Assembly: GCA_963675935.2 (NCBI GenBank)
Contig: CAXXPV010000008.1
Span: 310,001-374,000 of the forward strand
Direction of reading: 5' to 3'
Origin: G963675935 sp963675935
Lineage (GTDB): Bacteria; Planctomycetota; Planctomycetia; Pirellulales; Thermoguttaceae
Length of the DNA: 64,000 bases
This document shows, piece by piece, positions 30,143-39,828 of the stretch; the first letter of the stretch is position 1, and every line of letters begins with the position of its first letter. The translations under genes and the position numbers were made by a program. The notes under the pieces were generated by a model that saw nothing but the letters and a program-made list of their open reading frames with translations, made no database searches and was not told where the DNA came from.

Positions 30143-32407
30143 TCAGCCTGCTTTCGGCTCGGGATACTTGATCCGACCATGATAAATCGAAATGAGCGAC
30201 ATGACCATGCTCTTTTCGATCGTGCGAAGCTCGCGGAGCGTCAGACCGCTTTCGTCGAACTGGCTGCCGTGCAGACGCTGCTCGGCGATTTCACGGACCA
30301 GGCTCTCGATCCTCGCGGGCGTCGGATCGACCAAGCTGCGGCTGGCGCTCTCGACGGCGTCGGCCAACATGAGAACCGCGGCCTCTTTGGTCTGCGGTTT
30401 CGGACCGGGATAGCGGTAGGTGCTCTCATCGACCTCGCCGCCGTGCGGGTTGGCCTGCTGCTGCTCGGTCGCTCGGTCGTAGAAAAACTCGACCCGCGTG
30501 GTGCCGTGGTGCTGCGCGATCAGGTCGATGATCGGTTGCGGCAGCCGGTGTTGCCGGGCAAGGTCGGCGCCGTCTTTGATGTGGGCGATAATGACCAGCG
30601 TGCTCATGGCCGGCGCGAGCGCTTCGTGTCGGCTGTCGTCCGGGCCTTGATTTTCGATGAAATAGTCCGGCTTGAGCATCTTGCCGATGTCGTGGAAATA
30701 GGCCCCGACGCGCACCAGCAGCCCTCGGGCGTGGATGCTGTCGGCCGCGGCCTCGGCGATCGAGCCGACGGTGATCGAATGGTTGTAGGTGCTCGGAGCG
30801 CGGCGGACGAGCTCCTGGAGCAGCGGATGGGCGACGTCGCCGAGTTCCAAAAGACTCAAGTCGGTCAACACGCCGAAAAAATGTTCGACGAAGGGGAGCA
30901 GTCCGAGAACGATGAAGCCGGCCGCGACGGCCCACAGACCGCCGAGCACGGCGTCGCGGCAGAGCGACAGATTGACCGGCTGATCGTTGACCATGCCCAA
31001 GGCGAGCCGCAGCAGAAAGGCCACGGCGCCGGCGAATAGGCCGACGTAAATCAGCTTGCTCCGGTTGCGGATGGAAGCGAGGTTGAGAATGGCCGCCGCG
31101 GTTACGCCCATCAGCAGCAAGAATTCGTTCAGGCCGTTGCCGATGGCCATGGCGACGATAATCGCCGCGGCGCCGGCCAAGAGCATCGCGAGTTCCTGGC
31201 GGTAAACGATCGCCATGGTCATGCCGAACAGGAGGACGGGCACGAGTTCGGCCCGCCAGTCGCCGACCAGATTGAACCAGCGCGACAAGGCCACCACGAC
31301 CATGCCCAGCAGCAGCAAGATCATCAACCGGGTGACGCTGGTCAGGGGGCCGCGCTGCCGATAGCGCATGTAGAAACCGCACAAAAGCATGGCGACGAAA
31401 ATCAGTCCGAGCAACGCGGCGGAGCGGGCGGCCATTTTCGCGGGAGGCCGCTGACTCATCGCCGCGTCGTATTCGAGACGAAGCAGGTCGATATGCTCTT
31501 TGTCGAGCGGCTTGCCGGCCTCGGCCAGCCTCGAGTCCTCGGTATACTTCGTAAACACTTCCTTCACCGACCGCTTGGCTTCCTCCTGCTGCTTGGCGGT
31601 CAGTTGATCGTCGAGAGTCAGCGTTGGAGCCAGCGTCGCCAGACGCGGCTGGATCCAGGCGAATAAGCGATCGGCCACGGCCGAAAGCTCGGGATTTTCG
31701 CGGAGCGATTTGTGAATCTCGGAGCCGTCGCCGATCTGCACGTCGCTCACGTGGACGGTCTGCCGTTTCTCGGGATGCCCCGCCGGATACACAACGATTT
31801 CTTGCTGGTTTCCCTGTTCGTTCGGTTTATCCAACAGCCCTCGCGACTCGAGGGGAGCGAAAACCTCGACGATCGCGTTCTCGACCCGATCCAACGATTC
31901 CTTCGGCGTGAAGGCCGAGCGGAACTTGAGAAACTCCTCCTGCTGTTGCTTGGCGGTCGGCGGCGCGGCGTCCTTGGCCGCCGGCAATTGGAACTCTTTC
32001 CAAATTTTCGGGTTCAATTTGTCCAACGTCGGCGCCGTGGTCAACTCGGCCAGGGTTGCTCGCAACCGCCCGCGAAGCTGCACCAAAGGCTCGGCGTCGA
32101 GGGCATACACGCATCGAGCCATGGCACGCGCCTTTTGCCGGGCGAGTTCGGTGGCCGAGGGATCGTACTTGTTGAATTTCACCGTGGCGACGATGTCGCG
32201 AGGCGGCACATAGCCGGTGCGGAAGGCGAACGGCGGGTTCCATGCGTGAATGATCGAACACAGGGTGACCGCGGCCAACAGGGCCAATCCAATTCGCCCC
32301 AAAACGTCGCGCCGGCGCAGCCCGATCCACGCCCGCTCCCATTGGCCCGGCGGAAGCTCCAGCGACGCAACTCGCTCGAAACGTTTGTGTTTTCGCCAAA
32401 ACGACAT
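30143..32407 (-). CDS. 7TM-HD phosphodiesterase (PgpH-like)
   Basis: 754-residue membrane protein of the 7TMR-HDED/PgpH family. A TM helix at about residue 35 is followed by a large extracytoplasmic domain with FTPKESLDRVENAIVEVFAP and SDVQIGDGSE. Seven helices then run from about 330 to 500. The C-terminal HD domain has STYNHSITVGSIAEAAADSI and VGAYFHDIGKMLKPDYF. Such enzymes hydrolyse cyclic dinucleotides, notably c-di-AMP in PgpH; the ligand here is inferred. It starts 11 bp after phoH and belongs to the phoH-ybeY operon. Confidence 0.92.
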   Translation of the reverse strand: MSFWRKHKRFERVASLELPPGQWERAWIGLRRRDVLGRIGLALLAAVTLCSIIHAWNPPFAFRTGYVPPRDIVATVKFNKYDPSATELARQKARAMARCVYALDAEPLVQLRGRLRATLAELTTAPTLDKLNPKIWKEFQLPAAKDAAPPTAKQQQEEFLKFRSAFTPKESLDRVENAIVEVFAPLESRGLLDKPNEQGNQQEIVVYPAGHPEKRQTVHVSDVQIGDGSEIHKSLRENPELSAVADRLFAWIQPRLATLAPTLTLDDQLTAKQQEEAKRSVKEVFTKYTEDSRLAEAGKPLDKEHIDLLRLEYDAAMSQRPPAKMAARSAALLGLIFVAMLLCGFYMRYRQRGPLTSVTRLMILLLLGMVVVALSRWFNLVGDWRAELVPVLLFGMTMAIVYRQELAMLLAGAAAIIVAMAIGNGLNEFLLLMGVTAAAILNLASIRNRSKLIYVGLFAGAVAFLLRLALGMVNDQPVNLSLCRDAVLGGLWAVAAGFIVLGLLPFVEHFFGVLTDLSLLELGDVAHPLLQELVRRAPSTYNHSITVGSIAEAAADSIHARGLLVRVGAYFHDIGKMLKPDYFIENQGPDDSRHEALAPAMSTLVIIAHIKDGADLARQHRLPQPIIDLIAQHHGTTRVEFFYDRATEQQQANPHGGEVDESTYRYPGPKPQTKEAAVLMLADAVESASRSLVDPTPARIESLVREIAEQRLHGSQFDESGLTLRELRTIEKSMVMSLISIYHGRIKYPEPKAG

Positions 32408-32418
32408 GAAATTAGGGG

Positions 32419-33366
32419 CTAGTTGCTCTTCTTTTTCGGATGGTCTTCATAAGCGTTGACGATCTTCTGCACCAAGGGGTGCCGAACGATGTCGGACGTG
32501 GCAAGCTTGACCGACCCGATGCCTTCGATCGCTTGCAAGCGCGACAGGGCATCGACCAGCCCGCTGCGAGCCGGCGGCGGAAGGTCGATCTGCGTCACGT
32601 CGCCGGAAACGACAATCTTCGAGCCGGTTCCCATCCGGGTCAGAAACATTTTCATCTGCGCGACGGTGGTGTTTTGCGCCTCGTCGAGAATGATGAATGC
32701 CTCGTTCAGCGTCCGCCCACGCATGTAGGCCAGCGGAATGACCTCGATCAAGTCTTCCTCCGTGTAGCTCTTGATGAGGTCGTGGTCCATCATTTCGTGC
32801 AAGGCGTCCAACAGCGGTCGCAGATACGGATTGATCTTGGCCTGCAAATCGCCGGGTAAAAACCCCAAACTTTCGCCCGCCTCGACGGCCGGTCGCACCA
32901 GGACGATCTTGCGAACCGCCTGCCGCTTGAGCGCCGCGACGGCCATCGCCACGGCCAGATAGGTCTTGCCGGTGCCGGCCGGCCCGCAACACAAAACGAT
33001 GTCGTTTCGGCGGATGGCCTCGAGATACGCCGCTTGGCCGGCGGTTCGCGGCCGAATCTGCCGGCCAACCCGAAAAACGTCGATCGACGTCGGCTCGGGC
33101 GACGATTGACCGCCGCGCACGGCGGCCAGCACCCGGGTAACGTCGTCCGGCAAAAGTTCGCCCTGGCGGTTGGCGCAAATCTGAAGTTGTTCGAGAACCT
33201 CGGTGGCTTGGGCCACGGCCGCCTCGGGCCCCTCGACGTGAATCTGGTCGTCGTAAACCGTAACGCTTACGCCCAGCGCATTGCGAATGCGTCGCAAATG
33301 CTGGTCGAAGGCGCCGAACAACGCGAGCAGCGTCTTGGAACTGACAACCGAGAGAGTGGATTCCAT
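32419..33366 (-). CDS. phoH: PhoH-family ATPase
   Basis: 315 residues. The N-terminus has a KH-like segment (IRNALGVSVTVYDDQIHVEG). The ATPase core contains GPAGTGKTYLAVAMAV (Walker A), LVRPAVEAGESLGFLPGD, PLAYMRGRTLNEAFIILDEA (Walker B) and MKMFLTRMGTGSKIVVSGD. It is a cytoplasmic RNA-associated ATPase/helicase-like protein genetically linked to YbeY. First gene of the run that ends with folP. Confidence 0.95.
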   Translation of the reverse strand: MESTLSVVSSKTLLALFGAFDQHLRRIRNALGVSVTVYDDQIHVEGPEAAVAQATEVLEQLQICANRQGELLPDDVTRVLAAVRGGQSSPEPTSIDVFRVGRQIRPRTAGQAAYLEAIRRNDIVLCCGPAGTGKTYLAVAMAVAALKRQAVRKIVLVRPAVEAGESLGFLPGDLQAKINPYLRPLLDALHEMMDHDLIKSYTEEDLIEVIPLAYMRGRTLNEAFIILDEAQNTTVAQMKMFLTRMGTGSKIVVSGDVTQIDLPPPARSGLVDALSRLQAIEGIGSVKLATSDIVRHPLVQKIVNAYEDHPKKKSN

Positions 33367-33380
33367 CTATGCTTCACTGC

Positions 33381-33443
33381 GTAGGTTATGCTTCAGCATA
33401 ACGTCTTGGGATCAAGGCTTTTCGTTATGCTGAAGCATAACCC
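33381..33443. repeat. GGTTATGCTTCAGCATAAC repeat pair
   Basis: Two GTTATGC..GCATAAC hairpins in inverted arrangement between the zinc-ribbon gene and phoH; the family also occurs at 27053-27206. Confidence 0.8.
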
Positions 33444-33494
33444 ACGGTCTTGGAACTGACGACCGAGAGAGTTGATTCCTTCAACCCAAGTATA

Positions 33495-33833
33495 CTAGAA
33501 GTCGTTCAGGTTGGCGATGTAGGTGTGGCAATAGGGGCAGATGTGGGTGCCCGCCGAAACCTCTTGGTTACAGCGATTGCAGTTCTTTTTGGGGGTTGAG
33601 TTGCCGTGAATCCCCGACAACGAGCTGTTGCCAAACACCTCGGAAGGGTTGTGGTCGGTCACCGGCGATTGTTTACCCAGAAGGTCCATGATGGCATCCT
33701 CCGACATGTCCGGATGATGCGGTCGAGGAACTTCGACGCGAGTTTTGCACGTCGGACACAGGCCCGCGCTGCCTGCGAACGACTCTTTGACGTGCAACAC
33801 ATGCCCGTTCTGACAAACGCATTCGATCGACAT
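33495..33833 (-). CDS. Double zinc-ribbon protein
   Basis: 112 residues with two zinc-binding ends: CVCQNGHVLHV...GLCPTCKTRVEV near the N-terminus, and CNRCNQEVSAGTHICPYCHT at the C-terminus (CxxC pairs). The middle is low-complexity and polar. An AAGGAGG site lies 8 bases before ATG 33833. This type is a widespread planctomycete small protein, perhaps a regulatory or scaffold protein; the function is unknown. The 322-bp stretch upstream (33834-34155) contains a family A repeat and no gene. Confidence 0.8.
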   Translation of the reverse strand: MSIECVCQNGHVLHVKESFAGSAGLCPTCKTRVEVPRPHHPDMSEDAIMDLLGKQSPVTDHNPSEVFGNSSLSGIHGNSTPKKNCNRCNQEVSAGTHICPYCHTYIANLNDF

Positions 33834-34052
33834 TGGAAGACCTCCTTAACCCGAAAGGGGAGTGTCTGTCGAAGTGTGTGCGCTACTACAGCGAAAAATA
33901 AGTGCGGTCGGTATACTCCTTGGGAGCTGGAAAAAAGCTTGTTTCGCTGTTCCGAACGGACGGGAAGAATAAGTATGGATAAGGCCCGACGCCCTTATCA
34001 TACCCCTTTTCTAAGAATGTCAATAGGGCGAATCAAAAAATGCGGTTGAAAC

Positions 34053-34131
34053 GTTTAGCCGGCGAGCTTGCACGCCGTGTGGTGTTCGGCAATTTCGGCC
34101 AAAATGCGGCGAGCAAGCTCGCCGGCTAAAC
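34053..34131. repeat. Palindromic repeat, family A
   Basis: GTTTAGCCGGCGAGCTTGCAC paired with GAGCAAGCTCGCCGGCTAAAC in the gap upstream of the zinc-ribbon gene. Confidence 0.85.
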
Positions 34132-34155
34132 GACATTGCATTACTTTTCAGACGC

Positions 34156-35142
34156 CTACGCCAGCCAGCGGGCCGCGTCTTTTGCCCAGTAGGTCATAAT
34201 GATGCTCGCCCCGGCGCGACGAATTGCCGTCAAACATTCCAGGGCGACCCGCTGCTCGTCGAGCCAGCCGCGCTCGGCCGCGGCCTTCACCATGCTGTAT
34301 TCGCCCGAGACGTTGTAGGCCGCCAACGGCACGCCGGGGAAACGCTCACCGGCTTTCTGCAAAATATCCAAATAAGGCAAGGCCGGCTTGACCATGATGA
34401 TGTCGGCCCCTTCGATCAAATCCTGCTCGATCTCGCGCATCGCCTGGCCCGCGGCCGAGGCCGGATCCATCTGATAGCCGCGCCGGTCGCCGAACTGCGG
34501 GGCGCTTTCGGCGGCGTCGCGGAACGGCCCGTAAAACGCGCTGGCGTATTTCGCCGAGTAACTCATGATCAGCAAGTGTGGGAATCCGGCCTCGTCGAGC
34601 GCTCGGCGAATTGCCCCGACCATGCCGTCGATCATGCCGCTGGGCGCCACCATGTCGGCTCCCGCCCGAGCGTGAACCACCGCCTGCTTTGCGATCATTT
34701 CGAGCGTGGCGTCGTTCTCCACGTCGAGCCGGCCGGTCGAGCGGCCGATCGCGCCGCAGTGGCCGTGGTCGGTATATTCACAGCAACAAACGTCGGTAAT
34801 TACCAGGAAATCGGGCGCCGTTTGCTTCGCCGCTCGAATCGCCTGGGCAACAATGCCCGAGTCGCTCATCGCGTCGCTGCCCAGGGGGTCTTTCTTGTCG
34901 GGAATTCCGAACAGCAACACGCCGCCGAGGCCCAATTCGACGCCCTGGCTGATTTCGTCGGCCAGCATGTCGGGCGACAACTGGCAGTGGCCGGGCATCG
35001 ACGCGATCGGCCGGCTCACGCCCTCGCCGGGCCGGACGAAGAGCGGCAATACGAAATTGGCCGGCGAGAGTCGGGTTTCGCGGACCAGTTCGCGAACGGC
35101 CGGGTGTTGTCGAAGACGTCGAAGTCGGGTGATGGGGAACAT
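34156..35142 (-). CDS. hemB: Delta-aminolevulinic acid dehydratase (porphobilinogen synthase)
   Basis: 328 residues; condenses two 5-aminolevulinates to porphobilinogen in heme and corrinoid synthesis. The zinc-binding cysteines are visible in ITDVCCCEYTDHGHCG and the catalytic lysines in YSAKYASAFYGPFRDA and IIMVKPALPYLDI. R-rich N-terminus (ITRLRRLRQHPAVRELVRE) is normal for the family. It is the Zn-type enzyme, judged from the Cys triad. Alone on its strand except for the small gene upstream. Confidence 0.96.
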   Translation of the reverse strand: MFPITRLRRLRQHPAVRELVRETRLSPANFVLPLFVRPGEGVSRPIASMPGHCQLSPDMLADEISQGVELGLGGVLLFGIPDKKDPLGSDAMSDSGIVAQAIRAAKQTAPDFLVITDVCCCEYTDHGHCGAIGRSTGRLDVENDATLEMIAKQAVVHARAGADMVAPSGMIDGMVGAIRRALDEAGFPHLLIMSYSAKYASAFYGPFRDAAESAPQFGDRRGYQMDPASAAGQAMREIEQDLIEGADIIMVKPALPYLDILQKAGERFPGVPLAAYNVSGEYSMVKAAAERGWLDEQRVALECLTAIRRAGASIIMTYWAKDAARWLA

Positions 35143-35154
35143 GAGGGCTATGGG

Positions 35155-35397
35155 TTATTTTTTGTTAGAATGGGGAGAAGGGATTTCGTTATCGCTGTTA
35201 TCACGACTACTCGTATTCGTCTGCTTCAAGCTTTTTTCCAAATCATCAGTGAATGACTTGGTTATCACTTTCTGCATGTCACGCATGGGATCGGGACGAA
35301 TGAAAAGGTAGTCAATAGCCACGGAAATCGCGGCAACTCCCAATAAAAAAATGCCCAAGTCACGAAGCACCCGGCAAATGCTTTCCAATCGAGCCAT
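35155..35397 (-). CDS. Small single-helix membrane protein (80 aa)
   Basis: 80 residues from ATG 35397 with AAAGGGA upstream; one hydrophobic helix (LGIFLLGVAAISVAIDYLF) then a charged tail. Not recognised. It starts 12 bp before the hemB gene and may share its transcript. Confidence 0.55.
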   Translation of the reverse strand: MARLESICRVLRDLGIFLLGVAAISVAIDYLFIRPDPMRDMQKVITKSFTDDLEKSLKQTNTSSRDNSDNEIPSPHSNKK

Positions 35398-35525
35398 GTG
35401 ATCCCTTTCTAATTCAACTGTTGGGGTGGTAGAAATCACGCGAGTTGATTCTCTCTATTGTAGCCAACCGCAAAATTTGGAACAGAACGCTCCTCCATCC
35501 AATCATCACACTTTGGAGTGTATTT

Positions 35526-35605
35526 GTTTAGCCGGCAAACTTGTTCGCCGCGAGACCGCCGTGGAGTTTGGCCAAAAACATGGCGAACAAGTTCGCCGGC
35601 TAAAC
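35526..35605. repeat. Palindromic repeat, family A
   Basis: GTTTAGCCGGCAAACTTGTTC and GAACAAGTTCGCCGGCTAAAC, in the 306-bp gap before the 35704 gene. Otherwise the gap contains nothing notable. Confidence 0.85.
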
Positions 35606-35703
35606 GGCAAACCGAACACACCACCCGCCAGTATGGTGTCGTCGTAAAATTTTGACTGACCGATCAGGCCCTCGCAAACCGAATATCCAGAAGAGTCAAA
35701 ACA

Positions 35704-36678
35704 ATGCTCTCAGTCTGCGCCGTGTGGGGGGGGATGGAGATGGTTGGTTTGGGCCGAATTTCGATGGATAGCTTCGGCGGAAATCGACGCGAACGGTTGC
35801 AACGCGAATTTGGCGCGGCGACCATCGGCGTCGCGCTCGCGCTCAACCTGATGGCCGTCCTGGCTTGGTCGGCCGAAACAGCTTCGCCATCCTCGCGAGT
35901 TTCGGCGGGCCCCAGCTCGTTGGAAGCCAGCACCAGCGAGGCCTCACGCCGCGATGCGCTGCGGTCGATTCCCCTGGAAAAACTTTCCGCGGAAAATCGG
36001 GCCAAGGTCGAATCGGTGCTGTCCGACGCCAGCGTCTTCCGCCGCTTGCCGGTTCGTGTGGTCGATTGCGACCCGGACATGTATCTGTTTCTCGTGCGTC
36101 ATCCCGATGTGGTCGTCAACATCTGGGAGGCGTTCAAGATTAGCCGGTTGCAACTGCGCGAGACCGGCGAGGGTCGCTTCCGAATCGCCGAGTCGGCGGG
36201 CACCACGACCAACATCGAGTATGTCTACCAGAGCCACGACACGCACGTCATTTATGGCGAAGGCGTCTATCAAGGTCCGCTGCTGGTCAAGCCGGTGAAG
36301 GGGCGGGGCGTGGTGGTTCTCAAATCAGGCTACGTCCAGGAGACAAACGACCGCTACTACATCACCAGCCGCATGGACTGCTTTCTGAGCATCGAGCCCG
36401 CCGGAGCGGAGTTGGTGACGAAAACCGTGTCGCCGCTGGTCGGAAAGACCGTGGACAACAATTTCATCCAAACGCTGTCTTTCATCGGCAGCCTGTCGCG
36501 CACGGCCGAAGTGAACAGCCGGGGAGTGCAGCGATTGGCCTCGCAACTGTCGCACGTCGCGCCCGACGTGCGCATTCAATTGGTGGAATTAGCGGCCGCC
36601 ATGCCGGGAAAATACAAAGGGGCCTCGAACGAAGCCTCGCAAACAAAATTGGCCGCCCGGCCGAGCGAACGGAAATAA
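35704..36678 (+). CDS. Exported hypothetical protein, planctomycete-specific
   Basis: 324 residues. A signal-type helix (ATIGVALALNLMAVLAW) is at residues 39-55; the ATG at 35764 would place it nearer the N-terminus and is also plausible. The mature part has no domain I recognise, but motifs such as FRRLPVRVVDCDPDMYLFLV and VYQSHDTHVIYGEGVYQGPL look conserved. It resembles planctomycete proteins of unknown function in the envelope. Stands alone. Confidence 0.7.
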   Translation: MLSVCAVWGGMEMVGLGRISMDSFGGNRRERLQREFGAATIGVALALNLMAVLAWSAETASPSSRVSAGPSSLEASTSEASRRDALRSIPLEKLSAENRAKVESVLSDASVFRRLPVRVVDCDPDMYLFLVRHPDVVVNIWEAFKISRLQLRETGEGRFRIAESAGTTTNIEYVYQSHDTHVIYGEGVYQGPLLVKPVKGRGVVVLKSGYVQETNDRYYITSRMDCFLSIEPAGAELVTKTVSPLVGKTVDNNFIQTLSFIGSLSRTAEVNSRGVQRLASQLSHVAPDVRIQLVELAAAMPGKYKGASNEASQTKLAARPSERK

Positions 36679-36692
36679 CAGACGCCCAGCCC

Positions 36693-36776
36693 GTTTAGCC
36701 GGCGAACTTGTTCGCCGCGTTTTTCGTAACGGGAAAGCACATTCCGCGGGCCGTTGGCCCCCGGCTATTGTTGCGT
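36693..36776. repeat. Half of a family A palindrome fused to a partial 105-bp element
   Basis: GTTTAGCCGGCGAACTTGTTC (one arm only) is followed at 36731 by AAGCACATTCCGCGGGCCG, the inner part of the 9010/12528 element. A chimeric remnant. Confidence 0.65.
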
Positions 36777-36796
36777 CGTCGATGTCAATTCGACAC

Positions 36797-38932
36797 TCAC
36801 TCCTTTTTCTTCCCTCCGAACCGATTCGACAAAAACGTCTCGAACACCAGGGCGATAAGCACCGCCGAAAGAAAAGCGGTCCATAGACTCTTGCCCTCGC
36901 GGAGCAAGGCGAACGTACTCGACAGATCGTCGGCATTCTCGGCGAAAATCACCGGCGCATCGCCGAACCGCTCTTCCAACTCTTTCCGATCGATCGCGGC
37001 CGGCTCCGCTTCCTCGGGATCGAAATTGACGGAATAAGCCGTCGGCTGAGACGATGGCGCATCGAGCCGCCGTAGCACATAAACGCCGATGTCGAACGTG
37101 CCGGCATAGCGGAACGGCGTTGCACCGTCGCACTTCAATCGCAGCCGCTCGCCGCCGGGCGATGCCACTTCGATCTCGCTGGATCCGCTTGTGGAAGAAA
37201 GCGACGGGTCCAACACCAATGACCGCCCGGCAATCACGTCGGCGCGAGCCTGCTCCACTTCGGCCAACTCGAACGTGAGCTGCGCGATAAGCGGCAGAAA
37301 GATCGGCCGCAACGGCAAATTCGACCATTGCGTCTGCGCGGCCGTGCCGAACATCAACACGCGACCCTTATCGACTCGCCGCTCGACCAGCAAAGGCTCG
37401 CCATCGTCGAGCCGGGCCAGAACCGATGTCGGTCCGTCGGCTGTCGCCATGCGAACCCGCTTGAAAACCAACACCGATTCGTAAAGCGAGGGCGGCTCGA
37501 CCAGCCGGGCGAGCACCGGATTTTTCTTGTCGAGAAAACCGATGTGCCAACTATCGCGGCTGTCTTTCGCGTTCGGCACTCCGACATCGACCAGCGCCGC
37601 GGGCAGGAGCCTTCCGCCCGATTGCTCGTTCATCCGATTGTAGGCGTCGGGCACGACGTTGTCGCCGCAGAGCCACACGACTCGCCCGCCGCCGGTTACA
37701 TAAGCGGCCAACCGATCGGCGGCAGCGGCGTTCAAAGCCGGCAGATTCACGCAATAGACGACCTTGTACTTTTCGAGCGACTCGCTCGGCAGATCGTCGG
37801 CCAGAAGCGAAGTGACGGCCACAGCGCCGCCGCCCCCTCGGCCCGCGGCCAGGGCTTTTTCCAAATAGTAGGCGTCGTCGAGATACGCGATTTCATGCCG
37901 CTGCTGCTTAACCACCGCGACTGGAACGCCCCGGTCGATCTCGATGGCGAAGAAGCGGCGGTCGTCGAATTTCGAGCCGTCGTCGCCGGCCAGCCGAGCT
38001 TCGCCGCGATGCAGCCCGCCGCGATCGAACGAAAACGTAAAACCATGTTTCACCCGGCCCATCGGCGGCACGTTCAACTCGGGGCTTGAGGCGTATTTCG
38101 CGCCGTCGATCCAGAGTTCGACGACGCGATTTTGCGCCGCGGCCGAAGTGTTCAACAGCGTGACGGTCGCCCGCATCGGCAGGCCGGTGACCGGCAACGC
38201 GGCATCGATGTCGAGCGACTGGACGGCGGCGTTCGGCTTCGGCGCCCGGCTGCAATCGACGAGGATGACAGGAAAGGCGGAAGTGGGAAGGGATGCGGAG
38301 GACGGAGATTTATCGCCCTCTCCCCACGAAACTCGCTGCATGTCGGTGAGGAGATAAATCTGACGGTTCGGCGCGTCCGATTTTTCGAGCAACTCTCGGG
38401 CTTTTTGTAGCGATTGCTCCAGGTCGGCCCGCTGATATTCGACGCGGCACTGGCCGAGCGATTGCCGCACGGCGTCTTGCGTGCGGTCGAGCTTGGCGTC
38501 TTCGGCGGCTTGCGGTCCGCAGGTCGGCAGCAGGGCCGCTTGATCGCCGTCGTCCAATTGGTCGAGAATTTGCAGGGCCGCGGCCCTTGCGGTTTCCAGC
38601 CGCATTCGGTTGGCATCGATCGCGCCCATGCTCATGGAGTTGTCGAGAACAATGACCGCGGCGGTTTGCGCCCCGCCCCAAAGCGCGTTCAACCGCGTGA
38701 CGGCCGGCCGGGCCAATCCCAAGGCGACCAGCAGCAGCACCGCCGCGCGAAGCAGCATGAGCAGGAGGTCTTCGACCCGCTTGCGCCGCCGCGTTTTTTG
38801 CGCACTGACTTTCAGGAACCGCAGCGTGGGAAACGGCAGCTCCGTCGCCCGCTGACGATTGATCAAATGCAGCACGATCGGAATCGCGGCGGCCAACGCG
38901 GCCAACAGGAACAGCGGGGCGGCGAACGTCAT
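36797..38932 (-). CDS. BatA-domain membrane protein with VWA region
   Basis: 711 residues from ATG 38932. The N-terminal BatA domain shows a helix (FAAPLFLLAALAAAIPIVLH, then LINRQRATELPFPTLRFLK) and a second helix with LLLMLLRAAVLLLVALGLARP. The VWA fold starts at about 95 (VIVLDNSMSMGAIDANRMR). It continues with AFPVILVDCSRAPKPNAAVQ and a GATase-like region. A last TM helix precedes the basic end. Forms an operon with the DUF58 gene (4-bp ATGA overlap) and the VWA gene 39829. BatA/DUF58 modules usually accompany a MoxR ATPase; none adjoins here. Confidence 0.85.
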   Translation of the reverse strand: MTFAAPLFLLAALAAAIPIVLHLINRQRATELPFPTLRFLKVSAQKTRRRKRVEDLLLMLLRAAVLLLVALGLARPAVTRLNALWGGAQTAAVIVLDNSMSMGAIDANRMRLETARAAALQILDQLDDGDQAALLPTCGPQAAEDAKLDRTQDAVRQSLGQCRVEYQRADLEQSLQKARELLEKSDAPNRQIYLLTDMQRVSWGEGDKSPSSASLPTSAFPVILVDCSRAPKPNAAVQSLDIDAALPVTGLPMRATVTLLNTSAAAQNRVVELWIDGAKYASSPELNVPPMGRVKHGFTFSFDRGGLHRGEARLAGDDGSKFDDRRFFAIEIDRGVPVAVVKQQRHEIAYLDDAYYLEKALAAGRGGGGAVAVTSLLADDLPSESLEKYKVVYCVNLPALNAAAADRLAAYVTGGGRVVWLCGDNVVPDAYNRMNEQSGGRLLPAALVDVGVPNAKDSRDSWHIGFLDKKNPVLARLVEPPSLYESVLVFKRVRMATADGPTSVLARLDDGEPLLVERRVDKGRVLMFGTAAQTQWSNLPLRPIFLPLIAQLTFELAEVEQARADVIAGRSLVLDPSLSSTSGSSEIEVASPGGERLRLKCDGATPFRYAGTFDIGVYVLRRLDAPSSQPTAYSVNFDPEEAEPAAIDRKELEERFGDAPVIFAENADDLSSTFALLREGKSLWTAFLSAVLIALVFETFLSNRFGGKKKE

Positions 38933-39822
38933 GGGCGGCTCCGCTTGGCGATGTATTTCGACAACATGAAATCGTACGGCGTCGAGGTGTCGGCCGAGAC
39001 GTAGTCGATTTGCGCCTCGGCGCACGCCCGGCGATAGGCGTCGATGAAGGCCGCCATTTCGGCCAGATATTGATCGCGGACATAGGCCGGGTCGATCTGA
39101 ATCCGCTCGTTCGTCTCAAGGTCGTGGAACGCGATTGTGTCGCGGAACGGAAACTCGATCTCGGCCCGATCGAGCGTGTGAAAAAGAATCACTTCATGGC
39201 GTCGGTGGCGGAAATGGTGCAACGCCCGGATGACTTCCTCCGGCTCGCCATACAAATCGCTGATTAACACGATCAAACAGCGGCGTTTCGAGCGATTGGC
39301 GATTTTGTGCAACGTTTCGGCGATGTCGGTCTCGCTGCCCGGCGTAATCGCTTCGAGCCGGTGCATCATCTCGCTGAAGTGCCGCGGCGAACTTCTAGCG
39401 GGCATGTCGAGGCGAATGTCGGTGTCGAACGTCGTCAGGCCCACGGAATCTTGCTGCCGGGTCATCAGATAGGCGAGCACGGCCGTCAAGTAGCAGCCGT
39501 ATTGCAGCTTCGTCAGGCGTCCCTCGCGGCTGTAGCCCATCGACCCGCTGGTGTCCAACAGGATTTGCACCCGCATGTTCGTCTCTTCTTCGTACTGTTT
39601 GACGTAGAGGCGGTCGGTGCGGGCCAACATGCGGTAGTCGAGGTGGCGGGGGTCGTCGCCGGCGGCGTATTCCCGATGTTCGGCGAATTCGACGCTGAAC
39701 CCTTTGTAGGGGCTGGCGTGCAGGCCGCTGATAAAACCTTCGACGACCCCGCGCGCAACCACCGTGAGGTTTTTCACGCGAGCCAAAGCCGTCGGGTCTA
39801 AGAAGCGGTAGCCGGTTTCCAT
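38929..39822 (-). CDS. DUF58/VWA-like protein
   Basis: 297 residues with the DUF58 signature: FISGLHASPYKGFSVEFAEH, REYAAGDDPRHLDYRMLART, then a VWA-like metal site in LLDTSGSMGYS. DUF58 proteins associate with MoxR AAA ATPases in chaperone-like complexes. It overlaps the downstream BatA gene by 4 bp and is preceded by a 779-residue VWA protein 6 bp upstream. Cytoplasmic, with no helix. Confidence 0.92.
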   Translation of the reverse strand: METGYRFLDPTALARVKNLTVVARGVVEGFISGLHASPYKGFSVEFAEHREYAAGDDPRHLDYRMLARTDRLYVKQYEEETNMRVQILLDTSGSMGYSREGRLTKLQYGCYLTAVLAYLMTRQQDSVGLTTFDTDIRLDMPARSSPRHFSEMMHRLEAITPGSETDIAETLHKIANRSKRRCLIVLISDLYGEPEEVIRALHHFRHRRHEVILFHTLDRAEIEFPFRDTIAFHDLETNERIQIDPAYVRDQYLAEMAAFIDAYRRACAEAQIDYVSADTSTPYDFMLSKYIAKRSRP

Positions 39823-39828
39823 AAAGCC

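Noticed and set aside
30098..31039. 313-codon plus-strand frame over the HD phosphodiesterase gene
   Set aside because: No start context or motifs; opposite strand carries a firm HD-domain protein.
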